Assembly (NCBI GenBank): GCA_018821435.1
Contig: JAHJME010000017.1
Span: 62,001-126,000, forward strand
Length of the DNA: 64,000 nt
Direction of reading: 5' to 3'
Source: Alphaproteobacteria bacterium
GTDB lineage: Bacteria > Pseudomonadota > Alphaproteobacteria > Caulobacterales > Caulobacteraceae
The notes beneath the pieces were generated by a model, which was given only the letters and a program-made list of their open reading frames with translations, was not told the origin of the DNA and did no database searches. The position numbers and the translations under genes are program-made. Positions 34,121 to 42,998 of this stretch are shown in pieces (positions within the stretch are counted from its first letter, which is position 1; each line of letters opens with the position of its first letter).

Positions 34121-35383
34121 CTAGATCACTTCGTCCAGGCCGCGCGCGCCTTGTCGGTGGATGCCGGTGAAATCGGCCTGCTTCAGCGACGCGCGGGTGA
34201 AGTTGGAGCGGCTCACGTCCGCCTCGACGAACACCGCATGGCGCAGGTCGGCGCCGGTGAGATCGCAGCCCTTGAGCTGGGCGTTGGTCAGGTTGGTCGG
34301 CAGCACGCGATCGGCGCCCAACAGCAGCGGACCCAGCTGGGCGTCGCGCATGTCGGCGCCCGACAGCTTGGCCCCCACCAGCCGCGCGCCCCTGAGGTCG
34401 GCGCGGCGAAGGATGCAGTTGCGCAGGTCGGCGCCTTCCAGGTGCGCGCCCTGCAGCTGCACGCCTTCCATATCGAGGCCGTAGAAGGTCGCGCCCTTGG
34501 CCGAGAGGGCGGTCAGGTTGTAGCCGCGCACCGACGACAGCGCGCGCAGGTCGGCGTTGTCGAACGATGACGGCTTGCCCTCGCCGCCGCCCGTCTCGCA
34601 CCACTTGGCGTGGTCCTTGATCATCTGGTCGTAGGGCAGCTCGCTGAGCGCGCGGCCCACCGGCTCGTCGGTCAGCGCGCCGGTCATGTTGGCGTCGGAG
34701 ACATTCCAGGCGACGGTCCGGGCGCCCACCAGGATGGCGTCGCGCATATCGGCCCCGGCCAGGTCCGCGCCCGACAGGTCGGCGCCGGACAGGTTCGCCC
34801 CGCGCATCGTGGCCTGCTTCAGGTTGGCCCGGATCAGCTTGGCGTCCTTTAGGACGGCGTCGGTGAAGTCGGCCCGCATCGCCATGGCGCCGGACAGGCG
34901 CGAGCGCTCCAGGTTGGCGCCGGCCAGGATCGCGCCCTGCAGCTCACCCTGGTTCGGCAGGCCGATCTCCAGCTTGCGGAAGCCGAACTGGCGGTCGCCG
35001 GCGGCCAGGGTGCCTTCGCGCAGATCGGCCTCGAACAGGTCGGCGCCCGTCAGGTCGACATTGCGCATGCACGAGCCGCGCAGGTCGGCGCGCCGCATCG
35101 AGGCCTCGCGCAGGTCGGAGCCGCCCAGGTCGGCGCAGAAGAAGGTGGCGTTGTCGAGCCGCGCCCCGCGCATCTTGCAGTCGTTGAGGATCGCGCCGGT
35201 GAAGTCGGCGTCGCAGAGGTTGCGGCCGAACAGGATCGTGCCGGACAGGTCCTTGAACGCGAAGACCGCCCGCGCGCCGCCGGGCCGCGAGCTCCAGAGC
35301 CGGTCGTGCTTGGCGCAGATCTCATCGACATCCGCCTGACTCAGGCGGGTTTGGACGAGGGATCTGGCATTGTCGGCGGACAT
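34121..35383 (-). CDS. Pentapeptide-repeat protein (first of pair)
   Basis: 420 aa. Similar plan to its neighbour: an N-terminal helical segment (ARSLVQTRLSQADVDEICAK), then pentapeptide coils such as DLGGSDLREASMRRADL and ANLSGADLSGADLAGADM, an interruption near 245-285 (PYDQMIKDHAKWCETGGGEG), and a final block ending in ARGLDEVI. The interruption corresponds to the REDMARAAKLVIEAAAHDAW segment of the paralogue, showing the two arose by duplication. Upstream neighbour on the same strand is the RibD-like deaminase, 60 bp away. Confidence 0.9.
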   Translation of the reverse strand: MSADNARSLVQTRLSQADVDEICAKHDRLWSSRPGGARAVFAFKDLSGTILFGRNLCDADFTGAILNDCKMRGARLDNATFFCADLGGSDLREASMRRADLRGSCMRNVDLTGADLFEADLREGTLAAGDRQFGFRKLEIGLPNQGELQGAILAGANLERSRLSGAMAMRADFTDAVLKDAKLIRANLKQATMRGANLSGADLSGADLAGADMRDAILVGARTVAWNVSDANMTGALTDEPVGRALSELPYDQMIKDHAKWCETGGGEGKPSSFDNADLRALSSVRGYNLTALSAKGATFYGLDMEGVQLQGAHLEGADLRNCILRRADLRGARLVGAKLSGADMRDAQLGPLLLGADRVLPTNLTNAQLKGCDLTGADLRHAVFVEADVSRSNFTRASLKQADFTGIHRQGARGLDEVI

Positions 35384-35443
35384 TCGGTGAGGGCTTCGGC
35401 AGGACTACGGAAAGGCGATGTGAACCATGTTAGTCGCCCTGGA

Positions 35444-35893
35444 TTAACGGCGACTTTCCAGGGTCTTGGCCGGGCGATAAGCCGCATAAAGGGTGCTTGC
35501 GTCGGCCTCTAACAACCCCTGGTCTATGACGATACCCGCGTTATGCAACCGGCGGCATCCCTCGCCCCCCGCGAACACCGACGAATCACCGGCGGCGATC
35601 ACCACCCGCGCCACGCCGGCGGCCACCAAAAGTTCGCTGCATGACGCGCCGCCGGCCGAGCGCCGGGCGCAGGGTTCGAGGGTGACATAGGCCGTCGCGC
35701 CCCGGGCCAGATCGCCCGCGGCCTGCAACGCCTGCTCCTCGGCATGCGGGCGTCCGCCCTCGCCGGTCACCCCCTCGCCCACCACAGCGCCGTTACGAAC
35801 GATTACGCAGCCGACCGACGGGTTCTCGGCGGTCCGGCCCACATGGGTCCGCGCCAGGTCGATCGCGCGGCGCATGAACTCTTCGTCGGTCAT
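35444..35893 (-). CDS. Stand-alone RibD-type cytidine/pyrimidine deaminase domain
   Basis: 149 aa from MTDEEFMRRAIDLA, the usual RibD start (an upstream in-frame ATG at 35911 would add six residues). The zinc site is present: HAEEQAL and TLEPCARRSAGGASCSELL. ENPSVGCVIVRNGAVVGEG is typical of RibD. The reductase half of bifunctional RibD is missing; the protein ends after the deaminase domain. It could act in riboflavin synthesis with a separate reductase, or on another nucleoside. No other rib genes are nearby. Confidence 0.87.
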   Translation of the reverse strand: MTDEEFMRRAIDLARTHVGRTAENPSVGCVIVRNGAVVGEGVTGEGGRPHAEEQALQAAGDLARGATAYVTLEPCARRSAGGASCSELLVAAGVARVVIAAGDSSVFAGGEGCRRLHNAGIVIDQGLLEADASTLYAAYRPAKTLESRR

Positions 35894-35932
35894 CCCGGCA
35901 ACATGGGCCATCGCTGTGTCGGCTGGAAGACG

Positions 35933-37201
35933 TCAGGACGTCTGGGTCGCGGCCTGCCAGTCGGACGGCGCGCTGGGCTGGGTCAGCCCGGCCAGGGCGA
36001 CGGCGACGATGCCCGTCCCGCACAGCAGGATCGCGCCGCTGGGCGACACCACCTGGAGCAACAGCGGGGCCAGCGCCGTGGCGATCAGCATGCCGCCCCA
36101 GTCGAAGACGATGGACAGCCGATAGACCGCGGCAACTTCGTAGAGGGGGAAGACCGTCTGGCGAAGGATCGCCATCGGCACGTCCGACAGGGGTCCGCCC
36201 AGCGCCGTGATCGCCGAGGCGGCCATCATCAGCGGCACGACCATCGCGGGCGGCGCGGCCAGGGCGGCCCAGCCCATCAGCGCCAGGCCCACCCCCACCA
36301 CGCCGTTTCCGGCCAGGATCATCGCCACCGGCGCACGGATCGGTAGGCCGCCCACGATCAGGTTGCTGGTCACGTTGCCGACGCCGTAAGCGCCCATCAC
36401 CAGCCCGACCACCGCAAGTCCCTTCACGCCGAAGGCCTCCAGCCCGCCGCGCTGCACGGCCAGCGGCAGCGAGAGCCACAGCGCCACGACCCAGAGCCCG
36501 TTCACGACGCCGCCACGCCACAGCAGGTAGCGGAAGTAGCTTCGTCCCCGGATCGCCCGGAAGCCCCGGAGCAGCAGGTCCAACCGCGAGCCATGCGTGT
36601 CGTGCGTCTGGCGCGGGAGGTCGCGGCGCAGACTGAGGATGGCGACCGCCGAGGCCACGGAGGTCAGAGCGGTCACCGCCATCAGGCCCGCGGTCGGCAG
36701 GATCGCCGCCAGCGCCCCGGCCAGGGTCGGTCCGACCAGGCGGGCCAGCCGCGCGGTGGCATCCATCAACGCGTTGGTCGGGGTCAACAGGCCGGGCGTG
36801 GGCGCCAGCCGCGGCAGGCTGGCCTGCAGCGCCGGCTCGAACACCCCGCGCAGCGCCGCCAGGGCGACCGATGGGATCAGCAGGGTCCAGAGGGTCAGCT
36901 GTCCCGTCGCCCAGGCGATCAGCGGGACCAACGCCAGGACGGCGCGCACCAGATCGGCGCCGATCATCGTGCGGCGATGGTCCCAGCGCTCGGTCCAGGC
37001 GCCGGCGAACAGCGCGGTGAACAGCACCGCCGCCGCCTCGGCCGTCGAGACCCAGCCGGCCTCCGCGCCCGCCAGCTCGACCGACAGCCAGATCAGCGCG
37101 ATCCGGTAGACCTGGTCGCCGATCGCCGCCAGCGACAGCCCGGCCCAGAGGCGCGCGATCGGTCCGTGGCGGAGGGGCTTCAGAATCTGCATGGCGTCCA
37201 T
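35933..37201 (-). CDS. MFS transporter (EntS-like)
   Basis: 422 aa with 12 predicted helices, from the ATG at 37201 (a second ATG at 37192 is possible). The start LRHGPIARLWAGLSLAAIGD, the FEPALQASLPRL and TPTNALMDATARLARLVGPT segments are typical of the EntS/MFS_3 exporter group. Divergent from an AraC regulator (98 bp gap), which suggests AraC-controlled export of a small molecule. Substrate unknown. Confidence 0.88.
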   Translation of the reverse strand: MDAMQILKPLRHGPIARLWAGLSLAAIGDQVYRIALIWLSVELAGAEAGWVSTAEAAAVLFTALFAGAWTERWDHRRTMIGADLVRAVLALVPLIAWATGQLTLWTLLIPSVALAALRGVFEPALQASLPRLAPTPGLLTPTNALMDATARLARLVGPTLAGALAAILPTAGLMAVTALTSVASAVAILSLRRDLPRQTHDTHGSRLDLLLRGFRAIRGRSYFRYLLWRGGVVNGLWVVALWLSLPLAVQRGGLEAFGVKGLAVVGLVMGAYGVGNVTSNLIVGGLPIRAPVAMILAGNGVVGVGLALMGWAALAAPPAMVVPLMMAASAITALGGPLSDVPMAILRQTVFPLYEVAAVYRLSIVFDWGGMLIATALAPLLLQVVSPSGAILLCGTGIVAVALAGLTQPSAPSDWQAATQTS

Positions 37202-37299
37202 GGCTAGCGCGCCAGGGCTTCCCCTGCGCACGATCCAGAGCCAATCTATGTCGAGAGAGTGCCAAGCTGATCCTCAAGGTCGACATCGCTGCCTACGAG

Positions 37300-38004
37300 A
37301 TGCCGCCCGGCTCCGGTTGGGAGGCGCACGCCCACGACGACGAGGCGCTGCTCAGCTATGCGCACTCCGGCTCCTGCACCCAGATCATGGCGACGCGAAC
37401 CTGGGTGGTGCTGCCGGCCCACGCCGTCTGGATGCCGCCCGGCGTCGAGCACGCCACCCTGGTCGGGCCGCACGGCTGCGATTTCCGGACGGTGCGCTTC
37501 CCGATCCCGATCCCCGACGACCTGCCCGCCGAGCCGTGCGTGATCGAGGTCTCGCCGCTGCTGGCGCACCTGGTCGCCGCGTGGGACGCCACCGATCCGA
37601 ACGACGACGCGCGTCGCGAGGCGCTGCGCTTCCTGCTCTACGACGAGGTGCGGCGCGCGCGGACGCTGGACCTGGGACTGCCGCGCGTCAGCGACCCGCG
37701 CCTGCTGCGCGCCGCCAACGCGCTACAGACCGACCCCGCCGATCCGCGCGGGCTGGACGAACTGGCGGCGCTGGCCGGCATGAGCCGCCGCTCGTTCATC
37801 CGCCACTTCCAGCAGGAGACCGGCATGGGTTTCGCTGACTGGCGGCGGCGCCTGCGGCTGCTGATGGCGCGCCAGCTCCTGGCCGAAGGGACCTCGGTGA
37901 CCGAAGCCTCGGCCGCCCTGGGCTACGCCTCGCCCAGCGCCTTCATCGCCATGGTCCGCCGCGAACTGGGCGTCACGCCCGGGCAGTTGCCGCAGAAGAG
38001 CTAG
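37300..38004 (+). CDS. AraC-family regulator with cupin N-domain
   Basis: 234 aa from ATG 37300; the frame continues upstream without a good start. The N-terminal cupin has AHAHDDEALLSYAHSGSCTQ and LPAHAVWMPPGVEHATL. The C-terminal double HTH has LAALAGMSRRSFIRHFQQET and EASAALGYASPSAFIAMVRR followed by LGVTPGQ. It is typical of small AraC proteins encoded divergently from an MFS exporter, as here. Its stop overlaps gpmA stop by 4 bp (convergent). Confidence 0.92.
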   Translation: MPPGSGWEAHAHDDEALLSYAHSGSCTQIMATRTWVVLPAHAVWMPPGVEHATLVGPHGCDFRTVRFPIPIPDDLPAEPCVIEVSPLLAHLVAAWDATDPNDDARREALRFLLYDEVRRARTLDLGLPRVSDPRLLRAANALQTDPADPRGLDELAALAGMSRRSFIRHFQQETGMGFADWRRRLRLLMARQLLAEGTSVTEASAALGYASPSAFIAMVRRELGVTPGQLPQKS

Positions 38005-38711
38005 ATCGCCGGCAGTTTCGTCGCCCGGTCGGCGTCCAGGTAGCGGGCCGAGGTGGGCTTCAGGTTGGCGTCCAGCTCGATCACCAGCGGATTGCCGGTG
38101 GGGATCTCGACGTCGATGATCGATTCGTCCGACAGCGAGAACAGCAGCTTCACGATGGCGCGCAGGGAGTTGCCGTGGGCGGCGACCAGCAGGGTCTCGC
38201 CGGCCTTCAGGCACGGCGCGATCTCGGCGTCCCAATAGGGCTGCACGCGGATCAAGGTGGTCTTCAGGCTCTCGGTCGAGGGCAGATCCAGGCCGGCGTA
38301 GCGGCGGTCCTTGGCGAAGTCGAACTCACCGCCCGGCGCCAGTTCGGGCGGCGGGATGTCGTAGCTGCGGCGCCAGACCTTGACCTGGGCCTCGCCGTGC
38401 TTGGCGGCGGTCTCGGTCTTGTTGAGGCCGGTCAGGCCGCCGTAGTGGCGCTCGTTCAGCCGCCAATCCTTGATCTCGGGGACGAACGCCTGGCCGGCCG
38501 CGGCCAGGGCCAGCCACGAGGTGCGTATCGCCCGCGTCAGCACCGAGGTGAACACCCGGTCGATGGCGATGCCGGCCGCCTTGATCAATTCGCCGCCCTT
38601 GGTCGCCTGGGCCTCGCCCTCGGCGGTCAGGTTCACGTCCACCCAGCCGGTGAAGCGGTCTTCCAGGTTCCACTGGCTCTGGCCGTGACGCAGCAGGATC
38701 AGGGTGGGCAA
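38001..38711 (-). CDS. gpmA: 2,3-bisphosphoglycerate-dependent phosphoglycerate mutase
   Basis: 236 aa. Histidine-phosphatase signature at the N-terminus (LILLRHGQSQWNLEDRFTGW, phospho-His in RHG), then NERHYGGLTGLNKTETA and VAAHGNSLRAIVKLL with the second catalytic His. The length and GLTGLNK insert are those of dPGM GpmA. Interconverts 3- and 2-phosphoglycerate in glycolysis. Divergent from the small membrane protein/kdsD operon. Confidence 0.96.
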   Translation of the reverse strand: MPTLILLRHGQSQWNLEDRFTGWVDVNLTAEGEAQATKGGELIKAAGIAIDRVFTSVLTRAIRTSWLALAAAGQAFVPEIKDWRLNERHYGGLTGLNKTETAAKHGEAQVKVWRRSYDIPPPELAPGGEFDFAKDRRYAGLDLPSTESLKTTLIRVQPYWDAEIAPCLKAGETLLVAAHGNSLRAIVKLLFSLSDESIIDVEIPTGNPLVIELDANLKPTSARYLDADRATKLPAI

Positions 38712-38792
38712 GGCGGATGCTCCTTCGGACGGGAGGTTCGGCTAGGCCAAGGGGCCCTACCCCGTCAACCCGCACCGGGCTATAGCGAGGCC

Positions 38793-39038
38793 ATGCTGGA
38801 CCGCTTCTACCTGCCGCTCCTGGCCCTGGGCGCCGCCGCCGCGATCGCGATCGCGCTGGTCTGGCCGCAGGGTCTGGGCGACCGCTCGCCCGCGCCCTTC
38901 GGCCATGAACCCGTGCAGCGCACCGCCGCGATGCAGGCGGCCATGCGCCGCGAGACCGAGGCCGCCCAGCGGCGTGTCGACCAGGCGCGAGAGGCCGTGC
39001 GCAATATCCAGAACCAGGCGATCGCGCCCTCCCAATGA
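38793..39038 (+). CDS. Small single-helix membrane protein upstream of kdsD
   Basis: 81 aa. One N-terminal membrane helix (FYLPLLALGAAAAIAIALVW) followed by a hydrophilic, Ala/Arg/Glu-rich segment with coiled-coil character (AAMQAAMRRETEAAQRRVDQ). Its TGA overlaps the kdsD ATG (ATGA at 39035-39038), so the two are translationally coupled. Not a known family to me; the coupling hints at a role in envelope or LPS assembly. Confidence 0.75.
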   Translation: MLDRFYLPLLALGAAAAIAIALVWPQGLGDRSPAPFGHEPVQRTAAMQAAMRRETEAAQRRVDQAREAVRNIQNQAIAPSQ

Positions 39039-40000
39039 CCTCGAAAGACACCATCGCCGTCGGCCGCCGCGTGCTGGAGACCGAGGCCGAGGCGCTCGGC
39101 CGGATGGCGGCCGAGCTGGACGCCCCGTTCGCCGAAGCCGTCGAGACCCTGTTCACGTCCAAGGGCCGGGTGATCTGCACCGGCATGGGCAAGTCCGGCC
39201 ATGTGGCGCGCAAGATCGCCGCCACCCTGGCCTCCACCGGCTCGACCGCCATGTTCGTCCACCCCAGCGAGGCCAGCCACGGCGACCTGGGCATGATCGG
39301 GCCGGACGACGTGATCCTGGCGCTCAGCAAGACCGGCGAGACCCGCGAGCTGGCAGACGTGATCGCCTATGCCGCCCGCTTCGACATCCCACTGATTGCG
39401 CTCACCGCCGAGGCGGAGGGAACCCTGGCCCGCGCCGCCGACATCGTGCTGCTGCTGCCTGACGCCGTCGAGGCCACCGACGCCGTCAACGCGCCCACCA
39501 CCTCCACCACCCTGCAGATGGCCATGGGCGATGCGCTGGCCGTAGCGCTGCTGGAGCGACGCGGGTTCAAGCCGCAGGACTTCAAGGTCCTGCACCCCGG
39601 CGGCAAGCTGGGGGCCATGCTGCGCACTGCCGCCGATCTGATGCATGGCCGCGAGGAGCTGCCGCTGGTCGCGCCCGAAACCTCCATGCGCCAGGCGCTG
39701 CTGGTGATGACCCAAATGCGCTGGGGCATCGTCGGCGTGGTGGACGCCGGCGGCCGCCTGCTGGGCGCGATCACCGACGGCGACCTGCGTCGCCACATCG
39801 ACGGCCTGATGGATCATACCGCCGGCGAGGTGATGACTTCCGGCCCGAAGAAGACCGTGTCGCCCGGCATGCTGGCCGGCGAGGCCCTGGCGCTGATGAG
39901 CGACCCGCCGCCGGCCGTGACCGTCCTGTTCGTCGTCGACGACGGCAAGCCGGTGGGCATCCTGCACGTCCACGACCTGCTGCGCGCCGGCGTCATGTAG
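39035..40000 (+). CDS. kdsD: Arabinose-5-phosphate isomerase (KpsF/GutQ family)
   Basis: 321 aa. SIS domain 1-200 with CTGMGKSGHVARKIAATLAS, HPSEASHGDLGMI and NAPTTSTTLQMAMGDALAVA, followed by two CBS domains (about 205-320; MRWGIVGVVDAGGRLLGAIT, DGKPVGILHVHDLL). Converts ribulose-5-P to arabinose-5-P for Kdo and LPS synthesis. Coupled to the small membrane protein upstream; a sugar-phosphate mutase follows after 92 bp. Confidence 0.95.
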   Translation: MTSKDTIAVGRRVLETEAEALGRMAAELDAPFAEAVETLFTSKGRVICTGMGKSGHVARKIAATLASTGSTAMFVHPSEASHGDLGMIGPDDVILALSKTGETRELADVIAYAARFDIPLIALTAEAEGTLARAADIVLLLPDAVEATDAVNAPTTSTTLQMAMGDALAVALLERRGFKPQDFKVLHPGGKLGAMLRTAADLMHGREELPLVAPETSMRQALLVMTQMRWGIVGVVDAGGRLLGAITDGDLRRHIDGLMDHTAGEVMTSGPKKTVSPGMLAGEALALMSDPPPAVTVLFVVDDGKPVGILHVHDLLRAGVM

Positions 40001-40092
40001 CTGAACGCGTTGGCCCGTTAAGGCTTACGCAGTGGCCTGTGGCTTATCGCCTCGGTTAAACACGCGCCGAAACGAACGTCCCCGGAGTTCCG

Positions 40093-41595
40093 ATGCTGCC
40101 TGCCCCTCGCGCCGACCTCGCCGCCAACACCTGGGACTATGAGAACATCCCGCTGGTGAAGCCGACCGGCTTCCGGGAATACGACGCACGCTGGCTGTAC
40201 GGGCCGGAGATCAATCTGCTGGGCGTGCAGGCCCTGGGCCTGGGCCTGGGAACCCTGATCCACGAGATGGGCCAGAAGCGGATCGTGGTCGGCCACGACT
40301 ACCGGTCCTATTCGCTGGCGATCAAACAGGCCCTGACCATCGGCCTCGTCGCCGCCGGCTGCGAGGTTCTCGATATCGGCCTGGCCGTCTCGCCGATGGC
40401 CTACTTCGCCCAGTTCGACCTGGACGCGCCCTGCGTGGCCATGGTCACCGCCAGCCACAACGAGAACGGCTGGACCGGCGTGAAGATGGGCGCGCAACGC
40501 CCCCTCACCTTCGGGCCCGACGAAATGGGCCGGCTGAAGGAGATCGTGCTGGGCGCCAAGTGGACCCAGCGTCCCGGCGGCTCGGTGGCCCACATCGCCG
40601 GCGTCGCCGAGCGCTACATCAAGGACGCCGCCAGCAAGCTCAGCCTGAAGCGTCCGCTGGTCGTCGTGGCCGCCTGCGGCAACGGCACGGCCGGCGCCTT
40701 CGCACCCCAGGCCCTGCGCGACATGGGCGTCGCCACGCTGATCGAGATGGACTGCGAGCTGGACTGGAACTTCCCCAAGTACAATCCGAACCCCGAAGAC
40801 AGCATCATGCTGCACGCCATGGCCGAGACCGTGAAGATCCACGGCGCCGACCTGGCCCTGGGCTTCGACGGCGACGGCGATCGCTGCGGCGTGGTGGACG
40901 ACGAGGGCGAGGAGATCTTCGCCGACAAGATCGGGTTGATGCTCGCCCGCGACCTGTCCGAACTGCACAAGGACGCCACCTTCGTGGTGGACGTGAAGTC
41001 GACGGGCCTCTTCGCCACCGACGAGATCCTGAAGAAGAACGGCGCCAAGACCGTCTATTGGAAGACCGGGCACAGCTACATCAAGCGCAAGACCGCCGAG
41101 CTGGGCGCCCTGGCCGGCTTCGAGAAGAGCGGCCACTTCTTCATGAACCCGCCGATCGGTCGCGGCTATGACGATGGCCTGGTGGCCGCCGCCGCGATCC
41201 TGGCGATGCTGGACCGCAACCCGGACAAGAAGCTCAGCGACCTGAAGAAGGCCCTGCCGGTCGCCTACACCTCGCTGACCATGAGCGCGCACTGCGCCGA
41301 CGAGGTGAAGTACGGCGTCGTGGACGACATGGTGGCCGAGTACACGGCCTTCGCAAACGCGGGCGGGACCATCCTGGGCCGCAAGATCGTCGACCTGATC
41401 ACCGTCAACGGCGTCCGCGTGGCGCTGGAGGACGGGTCGTGGGTCCTGGTCCGCGCTTCGTCGAACAAGCCGGAGATCGTGGTGGTCGTGGAGAGCACCC
41501 GGTCCGAGGACGACATGCGCGCCCTGTTCCACCAGGAAATGAAGCCCCGCCTCGGCAAGCGACCCCAAGTCGGGGCCTACAACCAAGAGATCTAG
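40093..41595 (+). CDS. Phosphomannomutase/phosphoglucomutase (alpha-D-phosphohexomutase)
   Basis: 500 aa, four-domain phosphohexomutase. Catalytic phosphoserine S121 in VTASHNENGWTG; metal loop in GFDGDGDRCGVVDDEG; sugar-specificity loop in GFEKSGHFFMNP; phosphate-binding loop LVRASSNKPEIVVVVES, where the usual RXSGTEP-type motif reads RASSNKPE. It interconverts mannose- or glucose-1- and 6-phosphates. Followed by UDP-glucose dehydrogenase, and fits the nucleotide-sugar supply theme. Could be called manB or pgm; not decided from sequence. Confidence 0.92.
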   Translation: MLPAPRADLAANTWDYENIPLVKPTGFREYDARWLYGPEINLLGVQALGLGLGTLIHEMGQKRIVVGHDYRSYSLAIKQALTIGLVAAGCEVLDIGLAVSPMAYFAQFDLDAPCVAMVTASHNENGWTGVKMGAQRPLTFGPDEMGRLKEIVLGAKWTQRPGGSVAHIAGVAERYIKDAASKLSLKRPLVVVAACGNGTAGAFAPQALRDMGVATLIEMDCELDWNFPKYNPNPEDSIMLHAMAETVKIHGADLALGFDGDGDRCGVVDDEGEEIFADKIGLMLARDLSELHKDATFVVDVKSTGLFATDEILKKNGAKTVYWKTGHSYIKRKTAELGALAGFEKSGHFFMNPPIGRGYDDGLVAAAAILAMLDRNPDKKLSDLKKALPVAYTSLTMSAHCADEVKYGVVDDMVAEYTAFANAGGTILGRKIVDLITVNGVRVALEDGSWVLVRASSNKPEIVVVVESTRSEDDMRALFHQEMKPRLGKRPQVGAYNQEI

Positions 41596-41699
41596 GCCGA
41601 CAAACCCGCGGCGCAGATTTTGCTGCACTGCGGGAGGATGTGCCGTTGCGGCCGCCTTTCCCGCGTGGTGAAAGGCGCAGCCTTCGAGGAGAGTTCTGA

Positions 41700-42998
41700 A
41701 TGCGCGTGGCGATGATCGGGACGGGCTATGTGGGCCTGGTGAGCGGCGCCTGTTTCGCCGACTTCGGCCATACGGTGACCTGCATCGACAAGGACGCCTC
41801 GAAGATCGAGCAGCTCAAGTCGGGCGGCATCCCGATCTACGAGCCGGGCCTGGACCTGCTGGTGGCCGCCAATGTGCGCGCCGGCCGTCTGTTCTTCGAC
41901 ACCGACGCCGAACAGGCCGTCCGCGAGGCCGACGCCGTGTTCATCGGCGTTGGCACCCCGTCGCGTCGCGGCGACGGCTACGCCGACCTCAGCTACGTCT
42001 ACGCGGCGGCGGAAGAGATCGCGGGCTTCGTCGACGGCTTTACGGTCGTGGTCACCAAGTCCACCGTGCCGGTCGGCACCGGCGACGAGATCGAGGCGAT
42101 CTTCAAGCGCGTGCGGCCCGACGCCGACGTGGCCATCGTTTCGAACCCGGAGTTCCTGCGCGAAGGCGCGGCGATCGAGGACTTCAAGCGGCCCGACCGC
42201 GTGGTCGTCGGCACCCAGGACGAGCGCGCCCAGACGATCATGCGCGAACTGTACCGGCCGCTGTACCTGAACGAGACGCCGATCCTGTTCACCAGCCGTC
42301 GCACCAGCGAGCTGATCAAGTACGCCGCCAACGCCTATCTGGCGCTGAAGATCACATACATCAACGAGATGGCCGACCTGTGCGAGGCCGTCGGCGCCGA
42401 CGTGCAGCAGGTGGCCAAGGGCATCGGCCTGGACGGCCGGATCGGCGGCAAGTTCCTGAACGCCGGCCCCGGCTACGGCGGCTCGTGCTTCCCAAAGGAC
42501 ACCATCGCCCTGGTGCGCACGGCCCGCGACGCCGGCAGCCCCGTCGAGCTGGTCGAGACCACCATCAAGGTCAACGACGAGCGCAAGCGCGCCATGGCCC
42601 GCAAGGTTATCAAGGCGCTGGACGGCGACGTGAAGGGCAAGACGGTCGGCATCCTGGGCCTGACCTTCAAGCCCAACACCGACGACATGCGCGACGCCCC
42701 CTCGCTGGCCATCGTGCCGGCGCTGCAGGACAAGGGCGCCAAGATCCAGGCGTTCGATCCCGAGGGTCACGAGGCGCAGAAGCTGCTGACCGGCGTCGAC
42801 TTCAAGGACGACCCCTATGCGGTGGCCGCCGGCGCCGACGTGCTGGTGATCATCACCGAGTGGGACCAGTTCCGCGCGCTGGACCTGGACCGCATCAAGC
42901 TGATCATGAACAAGCCGGTGCTGGTCGACCTGCGCAACATCTACAAGCCCGCCGACATGGTCGCCCGCGGCTTCGAATACTCCAGCATCGGGCGCTAA
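41700..42998 (+). CDS. ugd: UDP-glucose 6-dehydrogenase
   Basis: 432 aa. NAD site GTGYVG at 7-12, TKSTVPVGTG near 119-128, NPEFLREGAAIEDF, the catalytic Cys C263 in GPGYGGSCFPKD, and the second Rossmann domain (ILGLTFKPNTDDMRDAPSL). Oxidises UDP-glucose to UDP-glucuronate for exopolysaccharide or lipid glycosylation. GDP-mannose specificity cannot be fully excluded but the Cys context is UGD-like. Good GAGGAG ribosome site. Convergent with the emrB-like gene, overlapping by 4 bp. Confidence 0.95.
   Translation: MRVAMIGTGYVGLVSGACFADFGHTVTCIDKDASKIEQLKSGGIPIYEPGLDLLVAANVRAGRLFFDTDAEQAVREADAVFIGVGTPSRRGDGYADLSYVYAAAEEIAGFVDGFTVVVTKSTVPVGTGDEIEAIFKRVRPDADVAIVSNPEFLREGAAIEDFKRPDRVVVGTQDERAQTIMRELYRPLYLNETPILFTSRRTSELIKYAANAYLALKITYINEMADLCEAVGADVQQVAKGIGLDGRIGGKFLNAGPGYGGSCFPKDTIALVRTARDAGSPVELVETTIKVNDERKRAMARKVIKALDGDVKGKTVGILGLTFKPNTDDMRDAPSLAIVPALQDKGAKIQAFDPEGHEAQKLLTGVDFKDDPYAVAAGADVLVIITEWDQFRALDLDRIKLIMNKPVLVDLRNIYKPADMVARGFEYSSIGR

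Noticed and set aside
32917..35383. Tandem DNA repeats
   Set aside because: The period-15 pattern is the codon pattern of pentapeptide repeats, not a non-coding repeat.
40018..41628. Long open frame antisense to the phosphohexomutase gene
   Set aside because: The sense strand encodes a complete enzyme with catalytic motifs; the antisense frame has none.
41653..41677. 8-bp hairpin CGCCTTTC/GAAAGGCG before ugd
   Set aside because: No T-tract and no known leader family; too little to call a regulatory element.
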